Source: Roseiarcus sp963835955 (GTDB lineage Bacteria; Pseudomonadota; Alphaproteobacteria; Rhizobiales; Beijerinckiaceae). From it: a stretch of 64,000 nucleotides of DNA. The position numbers were made by a program, and so were the translations under genes. The notes under the pieces were generated by a model, which worked only from the letters and a program-made list of their open reading frames with translations, searched no databases and was not told the DNA's origin. The first letter of the stretch is position 1; each line of letters begins with the position of its first letter. The stretch spans positions 1-64,000 of the forward strand of contig CAWIHZ010000005.1 of NCBI GenBank assembly GCA_963835955.1, in the 5' to 3' direction. This document shows positions 52,198 through 60,496 of this stretch, piece after piece.

Positions 52198-55023
52198 TCA
52201 GCCCTTTCGCTTCGCCGACGCCGTTTTCGTCTTCGCCGCGCTCCTGGCCGCCGGCTTCTTCGCCGCGGCCGGCTTGGCCTTGGCCGCCGGCGCCGCCTTG
52301 CGCGCTCCCGCCGACTTGCGTCCGGCGGCCGAGGGCGTCCCCTCGCGCTCGGCGATCAGGTCCAGCGCCTGGTTCAGCGAAATCGAATCCGGCGCAATCG
52401 ATTTCGGGATCGTCGCGTTGACCTTGCCCCAGTTGACGTAAGGACCGAAGCGCCCCTCGCGCACCGTCACCGGCCCGCCGCTCGGGTGCTTGCCGAGCAG
52501 GCGCCCGATGACGTTCCCGCCCGCCGCCTTGGCGGCGATCAGCGCCAGCGCCTGGTCGAGGCTGACGCTCGCCGGGTCGGCTCCCTTGGGCAGCGTCGCG
52601 TTGATCTTGCCATGATTGACATAGGCGCCGAAGCGGCCCTGCTTGACGCTGACCGGCCCGCCCTCGGGGTGCTCGCCGAGAACGCGGCCCGCGCCGCCGC
52701 CGCCGAAACGCGCGGCGCCGGCGCCGCTCTCCTTGGCGACGATGAGGTCGATCGCGCGATTGCCTCCGATCTCCAGCACGTCGTCGTCGCGGCCGAGATT
52801 GGCGTAGGTCTTGCCGTGCTGCACATAAGCTCCGTAACGCCCGATGCCGGCGAGGATCGGCTCGCCGCTCGCCGGATGGCGCGCCACCTCGCGCGGCAGC
52901 GCGAGCAGCGCCAGCGCCTTCTCGAGCGTCACGTCCTCCGCCTTCAGGCCGCGCGGCAGCGACGAGCGTTTGGGCTTCTCGCCTTCCCCCTGTTGCACAT
53001 AGTCGCCGAAGCGGCCGGTGCGCAGGGTAATCTCGTCGCCGGTCTCGGGATCCTGGCCCAGCACGACGACGCCCGGCCGCTCGCGGTCGGCGCCATCGGC
53101 GCCGTTGGGCGCCAGCACCCGCGTGAACTTGCACTCTGGATAATTCGCGCAGCCGATGAAGGCGCCGAACTTGCCGAGCTTTAGCGACAATTGCCCCTTG
53201 CCGCATGACGGACAGAGCCGAGGATCGCCGCCATCGGCGCGCGCGGGAAAGATATGAGGCCCCAGAAGCTCGTTGAGGCTGTCGAGGACCTGTCCGGTTC
53301 TCAGATCCTTGATGTCGCCCACGGCGCCGGAGAAATCGCTCCAGAAATCGCGCAAGAGCGCTTTCCAGTCGATCTCGCTGTTCGACACCTGGTCGAGCTT
53401 CTCCTCCAGATCGGCGGTGAAGTCGTAGCCGACATACTTGGCGAAGAAGGATTCGAGGAAGGCGGTCACCAAACGGCCCTTGTCCTCGGGGATCAGGCGC
53501 TTCTTCTCGAGCCGGACATAGTCGCGATCCTTCAAGACCGCGATGGTCGAGGCGTAGGTCGAAGGGCGCCCGATGCCGAGCTCCTCCATGCGTTTGACCA
53601 GCGTCGCCTCGGTGTAGCGCGGCGGCGGCTCGGTGAAATGCTGGCTCGCCTCGATCCGCTCCCTGGCGAGAAGTTCGCCCTCGCGCATGGCGGGCAGACG
53701 GCCCGAATCCTCATCCTCCTCGTCGTCGCGGCCCTCCTGGTAGAGCGCGAGAAAGCCGGGAAAGCGCACCACCTGGCCGCTGGCGCGAAAATCGAGCTTG
53801 CGCTTGCCGGCCTCAGCAAGAATGTCGACGGTCGTGCGTTCGAGTTCGGCGCTTTCCATCTGGCAGGCGATGGTGCGGGTCCAGATGAGTTCGTAGAGTT
53901 TGGCCTGTTCGGGCTCGAGATGGCGCGCGACGTCGCGCGGGCGGCGCGTCATGTCGGTCGGGCGGATCGCCTCGTGCGCCTCCTGCGCGTTCTTGGCCTT
54001 GGCGGTGTATTTGCGCGGCGCGCTCGGCGCGTAGTCGGCGCCGAAATCCTTGGCGATCACGCGGCGCGCGGCCGCGACCGCCTCGGGTGCGAGATCGACG
54101 CCGTCGGTGCGCATATAGGTGATGAGGCCGACCGCGCCGTCGCCGATGTCGACCCCTTCGTAGAGGCGCTGGGCGATCTGCATCGTGCGCGCCGGCGCGA
54201 GGCCGAGCTTGCGCGAGGCCTCCTGCTGCAAGGTGGAGGTGGTGAAGGGCGCATAGGGGTGGCGCTTGACCGGCTTCGACTCGACCGAAGCGACCGAGAA
54301 CGCCGCTTTTTCCAGCGCCGCCTTGAAGGCCTCGGCCTCGGCGCCCGAGCCGACGTCGAGGCGGTTGATCTTCTTGCCGTCGGCGCCGACCAGACGGGCG
54401 GTGAACGGCGCGCCGGCTTCCGTCCGCAGATGGGCGAGGATCGACCAATATTCGCGCGAGACGAATCTCTCGATCTCGAGTTCGCGGTCGCAGATGATGC
54501 GCAAGGCGACCGACTGGACCCTTCCTGCCGAGCGGGCGCCGGGAAGCTTTCGCCACAACACCGGCGAGAGGGTGAAGCCAACCAGATAATCGAGCGCGCG
54601 CCGCGCCCTATAGGCGTCGACCAGCGCCTCGTCGATCTCGCGCGGATGACGCATGGCTTCCTGAACCGCGTCCTTGGTGACGGCGTTGAACACCACGCGG
54701 TCGACGCGCTTGTCCTTGAGGAGTTTCTTGCCCTTGAGAATTTCGTGGATGTGCCAGGAGATCGCCTCGCCCTCGCGGTCCGGGTCGGTCGCCAGAATCA
54801 CCCGGTCGGCGTCCTTGACCGCGCCGCCGATCTCGCTGAGCCGCTTGGCGGCCTTGCCGTCGACCTCCCAGCGCATCGCGAAATCGTCGTCCGGATCGAC
54901 CGAGCCGTCCTTGGCCGCCAGATCCCGCACATGGCCGAAGGAGGCGTAGACGCCATAATCCTTGCCCAGATACTTGTTGATGGTCTTGGCCTTGGCGGGC
55001 GATTCGACGATCACGACTTTCAT
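52198..55023 (-). CDS. topA: DNA topoisomerase I
   Basis: This 941-residue type IA topoisomerase relaxes negative supercoils. The Toprim domain starts MKVVIVESPAKAKTINKYLG, with the acidic cluster LATDPDREGEAISWH near 80. The active-site Tyr is in GLITYMRTDGVDL near 320. The C-terminal part has one zinc finger (CPSCGKGQ...CANYPEC, about 600) followed by four topoisomerase C-terminal repeats (FGDYVQ, YGAYVQ, FGAYVN, FGPYVN). A Lys/Ala-rich tail ends the protein. It is somewhat longer than the E. coli enzyme because of the extra repeats, as usual in alphaproteobacteria. Usual neighbours dprA and rnr are absent. Confidence 0.96.
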   Translation of the reverse strand: MKVVIVESPAKAKTINKYLGKDYGVYASFGHVRDLAAKDGSVDPDDDFAMRWEVDGKAAKRLSEIGGAVKDADRVILATDPDREGEAISWHIHEILKGKKLLKDKRVDRVVFNAVTKDAVQEAMRHPREIDEALVDAYRARRALDYLVGFTLSPVLWRKLPGARSAGRVQSVALRIICDRELEIERFVSREYWSILAHLRTEAGAPFTARLVGADGKKINRLDVGSGAEAEAFKAALEKAAFSVASVESKPVKRHPYAPFTTSTLQQEASRKLGLAPARTMQIAQRLYEGVDIGDGAVGLITYMRTDGVDLAPEAVAAARRVIAKDFGADYAPSAPRKYTAKAKNAQEAHEAIRPTDMTRRPRDVARHLEPEQAKLYELIWTRTIACQMESAELERTTVDILAEAGKRKLDFRASGQVVRFPGFLALYQEGRDDEEDEDSGRLPAMREGELLARERIEASQHFTEPPPRYTEATLVKRMEELGIGRPSTYASTIAVLKDRDYVRLEKKRLIPEDKGRLVTAFLESFFAKYVGYDFTADLEEKLDQVSNSEIDWKALLRDFWSDFSGAVGDIKDLRTGQVLDSLNELLGPHIFPARADGGDPRLCPSCGKGQLSLKLGKFGAFIGCANYPECKFTRVLAPNGADGADRERPGVVVLGQDPETGDEITLRTGRFGDYVQQGEGEKPKRSSLPRGLKAEDVTLEKALALLALPREVARHPASGEPILAGIGRYGAYVQHGKTYANLGRDDDVLEIGGNRAIDLIVAKESGAGAARFGGGGAGRVLGEHPEGGPVSVKQGRFGAYVNHGKINATLPKGADPASVSLDQALALIAAKAAGGNVIGRLLGKHPSGGPVTVREGRFGPYVNWGKVNATIPKSIAPDSISLNQALDLIAEREGTPSAAGRKSAGARKAAPAAKAKPAAAKKPAARSAAKTKTASAKRKG

Positions 55024-55262
55024 TCGGACAGGTTCCTTCGGCGGCCGAACCCGCCCGGCGGGCGCGAACCGGGCCGTTTGAATCGATCGGGGCGGGAGGC
55101 CGTTCGGGCGCGGGATATGGAGACGCGGGGCCTCCGTGTCAAATGAGCGGGCATGCGCCGATAGAGGGATGCTCGCTAAAGGACGCCTCGCTAACGTTGC
55201 GTCAGAGCGCGCGCCCGTGCGAATAGAATGCTCTCCCTTTTCATTTCCAGCCGAGGCGCCTC

Positions 55263-56129
55263 ATGCCAGCAGATCGGGCCTCCAAACAATCAAAGCCCGT
55301 CTGGTTCATCACCGGCTGTTCCACCGGCTTCGGGCGGGAGTTGTCGAAAATCCTGCTGTCGCGCGGCTACCGCGCCGTCGTGACCGCACGCGATCCGGCC
55401 AAGATCGCCGATCTGGTCGAAGGCCATGGCGATCACGCGCTGGCGCTGGCGCTCGACGTCGAGAAGCAGCCGCAGATCGACGCGGCGGTGGAGGCGGCGC
55501 ACGAGCGTTTCGGCCGCATCGACGTCCTCGTCAACAACGCCGGCTATGGCTATCTCGCGGCGATTGAGGAAGGCGACGACGCCGACATCCGCGCCATGTT
55601 CGAGACCAATTTCTTCGGCCTCGCCGCGCTGACCCGGGCGGCGCTGCCGATCATGCGGGCGCAGAAATCGGGCGCGATCGTCAATATCTCCTCGATGGGC
55701 GGCTTCATCGGCTTTCCGGGCTCGGGCTATTACGCGGCGACCAAATTCGCGGTCGAAGGCCTCTCCGAATCGCTCTCCAAGGAGGTCGCGCCGTTCGGGA
55801 TCAAGGTCGTCATCGTCGAACCGGGCCCGTTCCGCACCGACTGGGCCGGCCGCTCGCTGAAAACGCCGAAGCGTCCGATCGAGGCCTACGCCGAAACCGC
55901 CATCGCGCGCCGACGCCAGACTCAGGGCTACAGCGGCTCCCAGCCGGGCGATCCCGTGCGCGGGGCCGAGGCGATCATCGCCGCGGTCGAAGCGCCCAAT
56001 CCGCCGCTGAGGCTGGTGCTCGGCAGCTTCGCCTATGACGCGATGGGAGCCGAGCTCGAGGCCGTGCGCAAGGAATACGCGGCCGGCGAGAGGATCGCGC
56101 GCGGGGCCGACTATCCCAAGGGGGCGTGA
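55263..56129 (+). CDS. SDR-family oxidoreductase
   Basis: This 288-residue classical short-chain dehydrogenase has WFITGCSTGFGRELSKILL near 15, VLVNNAGYGYLA near 90, Ser in NISSMGGFIGFPG near 140 and Tyr-Lys in YYAATKFAVEGLSESL near 155. The TGCSTGFGRE motif is typical of a branch acting on ketones or secondary alcohols with NADP. The ATG at 55263 follows GAGGCGCCTC. It is monocistronic and its substrate is unknown. The 55024-55262 gap has no gene. Confidence 0.88.
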   Translation: MPADRASKQSKPVWFITGCSTGFGRELSKILLSRGYRAVVTARDPAKIADLVEGHGDHALALALDVEKQPQIDAAVEAAHERFGRIDVLVNNAGYGYLAAIEEGDDADIRAMFETNFFGLAALTRAALPIMRAQKSGAIVNISSMGGFIGFPGSGYYAATKFAVEGLSESLSKEVAPFGIKVVIVEPGPFRTDWAGRSLKTPKRPIEAYAETAIARRRQTQGYSGSQPGDPVRGAEAIIAAVEAPNPPLRLVLGSFAYDAMGAELEAVRKEYAAGERIARGADYPKGA

Positions 56130-56163
56130 AGGCGAGGGAGTTCGGCGAATTGGCTAGTCTCGC

Positions 56164-56206
56164 CCAATTGCATCTGGTATGATATATTCATACCAGATGC
56201 AATTGG
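56164..56206. promoter_or_regulatory. Perfect 43-bp palindrome upstream of ParD (autoregulatory operator)
   Basis: Nineteen bases (CCAATTGCATCTGGTATGA) are repeated exactly in inverted form around TATAT at the centre. The palindrome ends 10 bases before the antitoxin start and includes TATGATATAT, a likely -10. Antitoxins of the ParD/CopG class bind such repeats as dimers and repress their own promoters, so an operator-promoter is the natural reading. Confidence 0.75.
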
Positions 56207-56216
56207 ATTGACAGCC

Positions 56217-56498
56217 ATGACCCACTCCCAAAAGCGAACCTTCAGCCTGCCGGCCGAACACACCGATTTCATCGACGCCAAAGTCGATTCCGGCGCATAC
56301 GCGTCGGCGAGCGAGGTCGTGCGCGCTGGGTTGCGTGCGCTGCAAGAGCGCGACGCCGCTGTCGAACGGTGGCTGGTCAACGAAGTCGCTCCGGCGCACG
56401 ACGCGTTGAAGGCCGATCCAAGCCGGTCCATTCCCGCCAAGAGAGTTTTCTCGAACCTTCGCGAGCGCGGCGCGGTCGGCGTGAAGCGCCGTTCGTGA
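56217..56498 (+). CDS. ParD-family (ribbon-helix-helix) antitoxin, orphan
   Basis: This 93-residue antitoxin begins with the RHH DNA-binding strand KRTFSLPAEHTDFIDAKV (residues 5-22) and helices SASEVVRAGLRALQERDA, followed by a flexible toxin-binding tail. In intact systems parE follows directly or overlaps; here no ParE frame is found downstream (56499-56734). The protein may bind a toxin from elsewhere or be an isolated autorepressor. The C-terminal part (SIPAKRVFSNLRERG) departs from normal ParD, suggesting decay. TTG 56208 is a possible alternative start. Confidence 0.82.
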   Translation: MTHSQKRTFSLPAEHTDFIDAKVDSGAYASASEVVRAGLRALQERDAAVERWLVNEVAPAHDALKADPSRSIPAKRVFSNLRERGAVGVKRRS

Positions 56499-56504
56499 AC
56501 TGCC

Positions 56505-56640
56505 CGGCGGTCGAGTTGCAGGTCGACACGATCGTGTTGCGGCGCCCCGCCTGTTCCAGGGCGCGCAGAGCGGCGCCACGCCAGATGCATTCGTCGAGCG
56601 GCCCTTCGATCGAAGTTCGCTGGCGAATCCCGCAAGCCGA
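56505..56640 (-). pseudogene. Possible LysR regulator C-terminal relic
   Basis: One minus-strand frame reads SIEGPLDECIWRGAALRALE then QAGRRNTIVSTCNSTAG. This resembles the segment of LysR effector domains in which a Trp-Arg-x-Ala-Ala-Leu-x-Ala-Leu helix is followed by a strand. Nothing of the DNA-binding domain is present and the frame is closed on both sides. A weak call. Confidence 0.3.
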
Positions 56641-56734
56641 ACGCGGGCGCAGAGTTTCGGCATCCGGCTTGCTGTAGTTAGCAAAGTCCGGCTTGAGGTG
56701 ACACGTCGCTGATATCCCTTCTACCTCGCCGCAT

Positions 56735-56982
56735 TCAAGCCTTGTTCGCGGCGAACGTCCGAGATTTCTCAGGTAAATCTAGTGATCCCGATTTTTCGGC
56801 GACAAGAACAAGCGAGGACATGGGGATTTTGAAGAAATTGGCGTAGCGTTCAAGAACGTCAATGCTTGGCTTTTTGCCCGCCGGTTTTTCTAGCTCTGAA
56901 ACGCCGACCGCGATAGCCAAGTTTGTCCGCCAGCTCAGCTTGTGTCGCGGGTGATACGCCGAGTCCGCTTAATCGCCCGATC
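56735..56982 (-). pseudogene. XRE-type HTH regulator, frameshifted
   Basis: Starting at ATG 56982 the frame reads a plausible HTH opening (LSGLGVSPATQAELADKLG), then turns to nonsense. A second frame picks up at 56920 with AVGVSELEKPAGKKPSIDVL then ERYANFFKIPMSSLVL, the conserved end of an XRE/HipB-like domain. The two parts join only if a base is lost or gained near 56925. The product would be about 80 residues. It is probably a decayed antitoxin or regulator; no partner gene is seen. Confidence 0.6.
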
Positions 56983-57139
56983 ATACATACCTGGTCACAT
57001 ACCCTTTTTGAGTTAGTGGGAATTTAGCTTAGAAGTCGCCGAACAGCCGTTCAGAATCGGCCAACAGCAGCATCAAATTGACGCCGGCCAAACGTCTTAG
57101 CCCTTTCCCGCCTCGAGTTTGCGGCATAAGCCTCGCGCG

Positions 57140-57316
57140 TTAGATCGCATTGGGAGCCTTCACCTCGAACGGCAAACGGCGCTCATCGGCGACGCGCCGC
57201 ATCAGCAAACGGATCGCGTCCGATATCGAGAGGCCCATAGCCTCCAGCGCATCGGCGGCGCGCTCTTTGGTCTTTGTGCCGATACGGGCGCGAACATAGG
57301 TGTCGGCGGTCGCCAT
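57140..57316 (-). CDS. RelB/DinJ-family antitoxin, possibly C-terminally truncated
   Basis: This 58-residue antitoxin has the RelB RHH domain: TYVRARIGTKTKERAADALE, then AMGLSISDAIRLLMRRVADE and LPFEVKAPNAI. A stop at 57140 ends the protein just where RelB family members continue with a toxin-wrapping tail. The same frame goes on, after the stop, as MPQTRGGKGLRRLAG...ADSERLFGDF, similar in style to such a tail, so a nonsense mutation is likely. No RelE toxin is present. ATG 57316 is preceded by GGGAGATAG. Confidence 0.65.
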   Translation of the reverse strand: MATADTYVRARIGTKTKERAADALEAMGLSISDAIRLLMRRVADERRLPFEVKAPNAI

Positions 57317-57384
57317 CGCGCTATCTCCCATTCTCGTAACCAGTCATGATGTAGGCGCAATGTGACTACAGTTCAGGGCTGGCG

Positions 57385-58419
57385 TTGCCCACTCCGCGGC
57401 GAGCGCCGGGTCGAGATCGAGAGCCGCCGCTTGCCGCACGCCGGGGCGGCCATATAGGCTTCGGCGCCCATGCCGTCCGCTCCTCCCCGCCCGTCTTCGC
57501 CCAGCGCCACCTGCTCGGCATCGAGAATCTGTCGCGCGAAGAGATCGTGGCGCTGATCGATCTCGCCGACGAGGCGGTGGCGGTTTCGCGTCAGCTCGAG
57601 AAGAAGCGCGCGGTGTTGCGCGGGCGCACCCAGATCAACCTGTTCTTCGAGGCCTCGACCCGCACCCAGTCGTCGTTCGAACTCGCCGGCAAAAGGCTCG
57701 GCGCCGACGTGATGAACATGGCGGTCGGGGCCTCCAGCGTCAAAAAGGGCGAGACCCTGATCGACACCGCGATGACGCTCAACGCCATGCGGCCCGACAT
57801 TCTGGTCGTGCGCCATCATCAGGCGGGGGCGGTGTCGCTGCTGGCGCGAAAAGTGGACTGCTCGGTCATCAACGCCGGCGACGGCGCGCACGAGCATCCG
57901 ACCCAGGCGCTACTCGACGCGCTGACCATCCGCCGCAATCTCGGCCGCATCGAGGGCCTGACGGTCGCGATCTGCGGCGACATCCTGCATTCGCGGGTCG
58001 CGCGATCGAATATCCTGCTGCTCGGCAAGCTCGGCGCCTATGTGCGGGTGGTCGGCCCCTCGACCCTGATGCCGGCAGGGGTCGAAGAGATGGGGGTCGA
58101 GGTCGCCCACGACATGCGCTCCGGTCTCGAGGACGCCGACATCGTGATGATGCTGCGCCTGCAGCGCGAGCGCATGAGCGGCGCCTACGTGCCTTCGGCC
58201 AGAGAATATTTCCGCTATTTCGGGCTCGACGAGGAAAAGCTCAGGCGCGCCAAGCCCAGCGCGTTGGTGATGCATCCGGGACCGATGAACCGGGGCGTCG
58301 AGATCGACACCATCATCGCCGACGGCCCGCGGTCGCTGATCCGCGAACAGGTCGAAATGGGCGTCGCGGTGCGCATGGCGGTTCTGGAGGCGCTGGCGAG
58401 GAACCTGCCCAACGGGTGA
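57385..58419 (+). CDS. pyrB: Aspartate carbamoyltransferase catalytic subunit
   Basis: This enzyme joins carbamoyl phosphate and aspartate, the second step of pyrimidine synthesis. The carbamoyl-phosphate motif FEASTRTQSSFELAGKRLG is near residue 90, the catalytic loop NAGDGAHEHPTQALLDAL near 165, and the aspartate-binding segment VMMLRLQRERM near 250. The core is complete. The start is uncertain: the only in-frame start is TTG 57385, giving 344 residues and an abnormal leader. The natural-looking ATG at 57470 is one base out of frame with the body, suggesting a lost base near 57485. pyrC does not follow. Confidence 0.9.
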   Translation: MPTPRRAPGRDREPPLAARRGGHIGFGAHAVRSSPPVFAQRHLLGIENLSREEIVALIDLADEAVAVSRQLEKKRAVLRGRTQINLFFEASTRTQSSFELAGKRLGADVMNMAVGASSVKKGETLIDTAMTLNAMRPDILVVRHHQAGAVSLLARKVDCSVINAGDGAHEHPTQALLDALTIRRNLGRIEGLTVAICGDILHSRVARSNILLLGKLGAYVRVVGPSTLMPAGVEEMGVEVAHDMRSGLEDADIVMMLRLQRERMSGAYVPSAREYFRYFGLDEEKLRRAKPSALVMHPGPMNRGVEIDTIIADGPRSLIREQVEMGVAVRMAVLEALARNLPNG

Positions 58420-58622
58420 GCGGCGAAGCCCGCGCAGCCGAAAAGAGCCGCTTCCGTCCGCGCCGCTTCGATTCGAGGATGGGAAGGAGCGGTCCGCGAG
58501 GCGGGCGACGCCGCCGGAGCGGAATGCAAAAAAGTGGCGCCGGTTTTTCGCAAAAATCCTACGAGGCGCCGAAGCATCCGACGCGCCCTCCGCCTTTTCC
58601 ACACAAGACGCGCGGTGAAATC

Positions 58623-58655
58623 GTCCTTCGAGGCCGCTTCGCGGCGCCTCAGGAC
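58623..58655. repeat. Palindromic intergenic element after pyrB
   Basis: GTCCT...AGGC(C) and GCCT.AGGAC pair around CGCTTCGCGG to give an imperfect hairpin of a type widespread in alphaproteobacterial intergenic DNA. The 322-base gap 58420-58741 also contains GCAAAAAAGTGGCGCCGGTT with a following TTTTCGC (58525-58551), another common dispersed motif. No gene is seen in the gap. Confidence 0.5.
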
Positions 58656-58741
58656 GAGGCCAGCGGGGTTGGCTCGGCTCCTCCGAGAGGAACCGCCAAG
58701 CCAGCCTGGGGGGTACGATTCGGCGAAAACGGATCGCGCTC

Positions 58742-59551
58742 TTAAGAACACGAAGCGTCGAGAAAGTCCTCAGCCGACAATTGGTCGTCCGGACCGGCAG
58801 GGTCATTGTGCGCGGCGAGGAGAACGAATCCGCCGCGCCCGTCGGCAAGCTCGATCCCCGCGGCGACGATCATCAGCCGCGACCGGCGTGCGCTGAGCGC
58901 AGGCTCCTCGGCGGCCAGACGAAACGGATTGACGCCGGCGAGGGTTTCCTGATCGACGCGACGACCCCAGAATCCCGGGCTGTGGGGCGGCGCTCCCAGG
59001 CCCACTGGCCCGCCGATTCGAACCCAGCCGTTGTCGGGCAGCTGCGGCGCGAGAGCCTGAAGCGTCCGCTTCGCCCGCGAAGCAAGGCACCCGATATGGA
59101 TGTGAAGCTGGTCCTGGCTTCGCGTCAGGCGCGAATTGACGGCGAGCGCGACGTCGGCGCGCCCGAGCGGCTTCCGATGCGCCTTCGTCAAAAAGGCGCG
59201 GGCGTTCCAGGCGTCCTCGAAATAGTTCGGCGCTCCCAGCGCCTGGAGCGACGGATCCTCGACCCCGACGATTTTTCTTGTCGGGGTCAAAATGATGTCA
59301 GGCTTCATCAGCGGCGGCCGCAGGACGACATAACCGCGCTCGGCGCCGGCGGACAGATCGACTTTGAGGCAGGGAAAGGCCGCGCCGGTCAGAGCGTGGT
59401 TGGCGACACAGGTCTGAACGACCTTCCAGAGCGCCCCGCGGCCCGCATTGGTCACTCCGGCGCGCGCGGCGAACGCGAACGTCAACGCGGCCAACATTGT
59501 GGCGACGATTATTCTCGACAAGTCCCAACCTTTTTGAGCGCCCTTGCCCAT
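58742..59551 (-). CDS. cdh: CDP-diacylglycerol diphosphatase
   Basis: This 269-residue exported enzyme cleaves CDP-diacylglycerol to CMP and phosphatidate. Family hallmarks are GRGALWKVVQTCV near 35, YVVLRPP near 75, and the HIT-like catalytic segment SQDQLHIHIGCL near 150 with its His pair. The start at 59551 gives a signal peptide or anchor (LSRIIVATMLAALTFAFAARAG). The frame is open 15 codons further upstream. It is monocistronic. With cls at 36875 it is the second phospholipid enzyme of the window. Confidence 0.88.
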   Translation of the reverse strand: MGKGAQKGWDLSRIIVATMLAALTFAFAARAGVTNAGRGALWKVVQTCVANHALTGAAFPCLKVDLSAGAERGYVVLRPPLMKPDIILTPTRKIVGVEDPSLQALGAPNYFEDAWNARAFLTKAHRKPLGRADVALAVNSRLTRSQDQLHIHIGCLASRAKRTLQALAPQLPDNGWVRIGGPVGLGAPPHSPGFWGRRVDQETLAGVNPFRLAAEEPALSARRSRLMIVAAGIELADGRGGFVLLAAHNDPAGPDDQLSAEDFLDASCS

Positions 59552-59699
59552 GTGCGCGCAAGACCCTTCAGCGACGGATCGCGATTTAGCGACCACGGGA
59601 AGTAAGGGGCATATGCGGCGGAATCCAGTCTCGGCGCGATTAAAACGCCGCCAGCTTGGCCCGATCGGCGTCCCTTCGGCAGGGCGGGCGGCGGTTCGG

Positions 59700-60224
59700 T
59701 CACGCAGGGCAAGGCGCCCGGCGGGCTTGCGGCGCCGCGCGGCGAAACCGCCGGCCCGTCAGCGCGAGGCCGGCAAGGCCGAGCGTCATCATCGCCGCGG
59801 TCGAGATTTCAGCGGCCGGGGCGGCGGACGCGTCAGGCTCGAAACTTGCCTGAAAAGCGACATAGGGAGCGTCCTGAAAGTCCGCCCCCGGATCGAAACC
59901 CGCATCCGTCGCCAACAAGGCGGCGTCGGTAAAGTCGAGGCCCTTGAGGCTGAACAAGGAGGGGTCCGTCGCGGCGACCGGGGGCTCGGCGCAGGCGTCG
60001 CAACGCGCGCTCGCAGAATGCGGATGAGTGAAGGTCGCGGCGACTGGGACGGTCGGTTTCGCAGGAGACTTCGCCGAAACGGCGTATTGCTCGAAGTCGC
60101 CGATCAATGTCCGCGCCCGATTCGCATAAAGGGAATTCGCGCTCATGGGCCAAAGGGCGGCCGCCGCGGCGATCGCCGCCGCCGCCGCCAGCGCGCCGGC
60201 CGAACCTCGAACCTTCCTGTTCAC
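59700..60224 (-). CDS. Hypothetical exported protein with PEP-CTERM-like tail
   Basis: This 174-residue protein has a signal peptide (GSAGALAAAAAIAAAAALWP) and a low-complexity middle with Asp/Ala-rich segments and a CDAC pair. Its C-terminus has a hydrophobic helix followed by basic residues (AAMMTLGLAGLALTGRRFRR). The last feature imitates PEP-CTERM sorting signals, but the Pro-Glu-Pro motif is replaced by PAAE. Exosortase is not seen in the window. No enzymatic motif is visible. The 60225-60496 gap holds no gene. Confidence 0.55.
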   Translation of the reverse strand: MNRKVRGSAGALAAAAAIAAAAALWPMSANSLYANRARTLIGDFEQYAVSAKSPAKPTVPVAATFTHPHSASARCDACAEPPVAATDPSLFSLKGLDFTDAALLATDAGFDPGADFQDAPYVAFQASFEPDASAAPAAEISTAAMMTLGLAGLALTGRRFRRAAPQARRAPCPA

Positions 60225-60496
60225 GCCATTCCCCCTTGGTTGAAAACTCGCTAAACCGCCTGCCGCCGCGTCGATCGAGAGACTGAGGTTGGCGCTATTT
60301 ACGAGTTGTGAATCTCCGGGAGATCGACTTTAGATAACCTAACGCCTCGTCTTGGTTATCAATAAGAAATATGAAAGGAAACCGCGATCTTTGTATCGAC
60401 GCGACGCAAACGCCGGCGCGGCGCTTTTGGCCCCGTCCGGCGCCCCGCGCGCGCCCCGTTCGATCGGATCGGCTTTAAGCCGCAGCGCGCCTCGGT

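Noticed and set aside
51230..53206. Long 658-codon minus-strand frame overlapping topA and peroxiredoxin
   Set aside because: Most of it is a GC-driven alternate-frame shadow of topA; only its last 89 codons (ABM domain) look like real protein.
53254..55146. 630-codon plus-strand frame antisense to topA
   Set aside because: Runs exactly antisense to well-conserved topA codons, has no start signal and low-complexity, Arg/Ala/Gly-rich composition.
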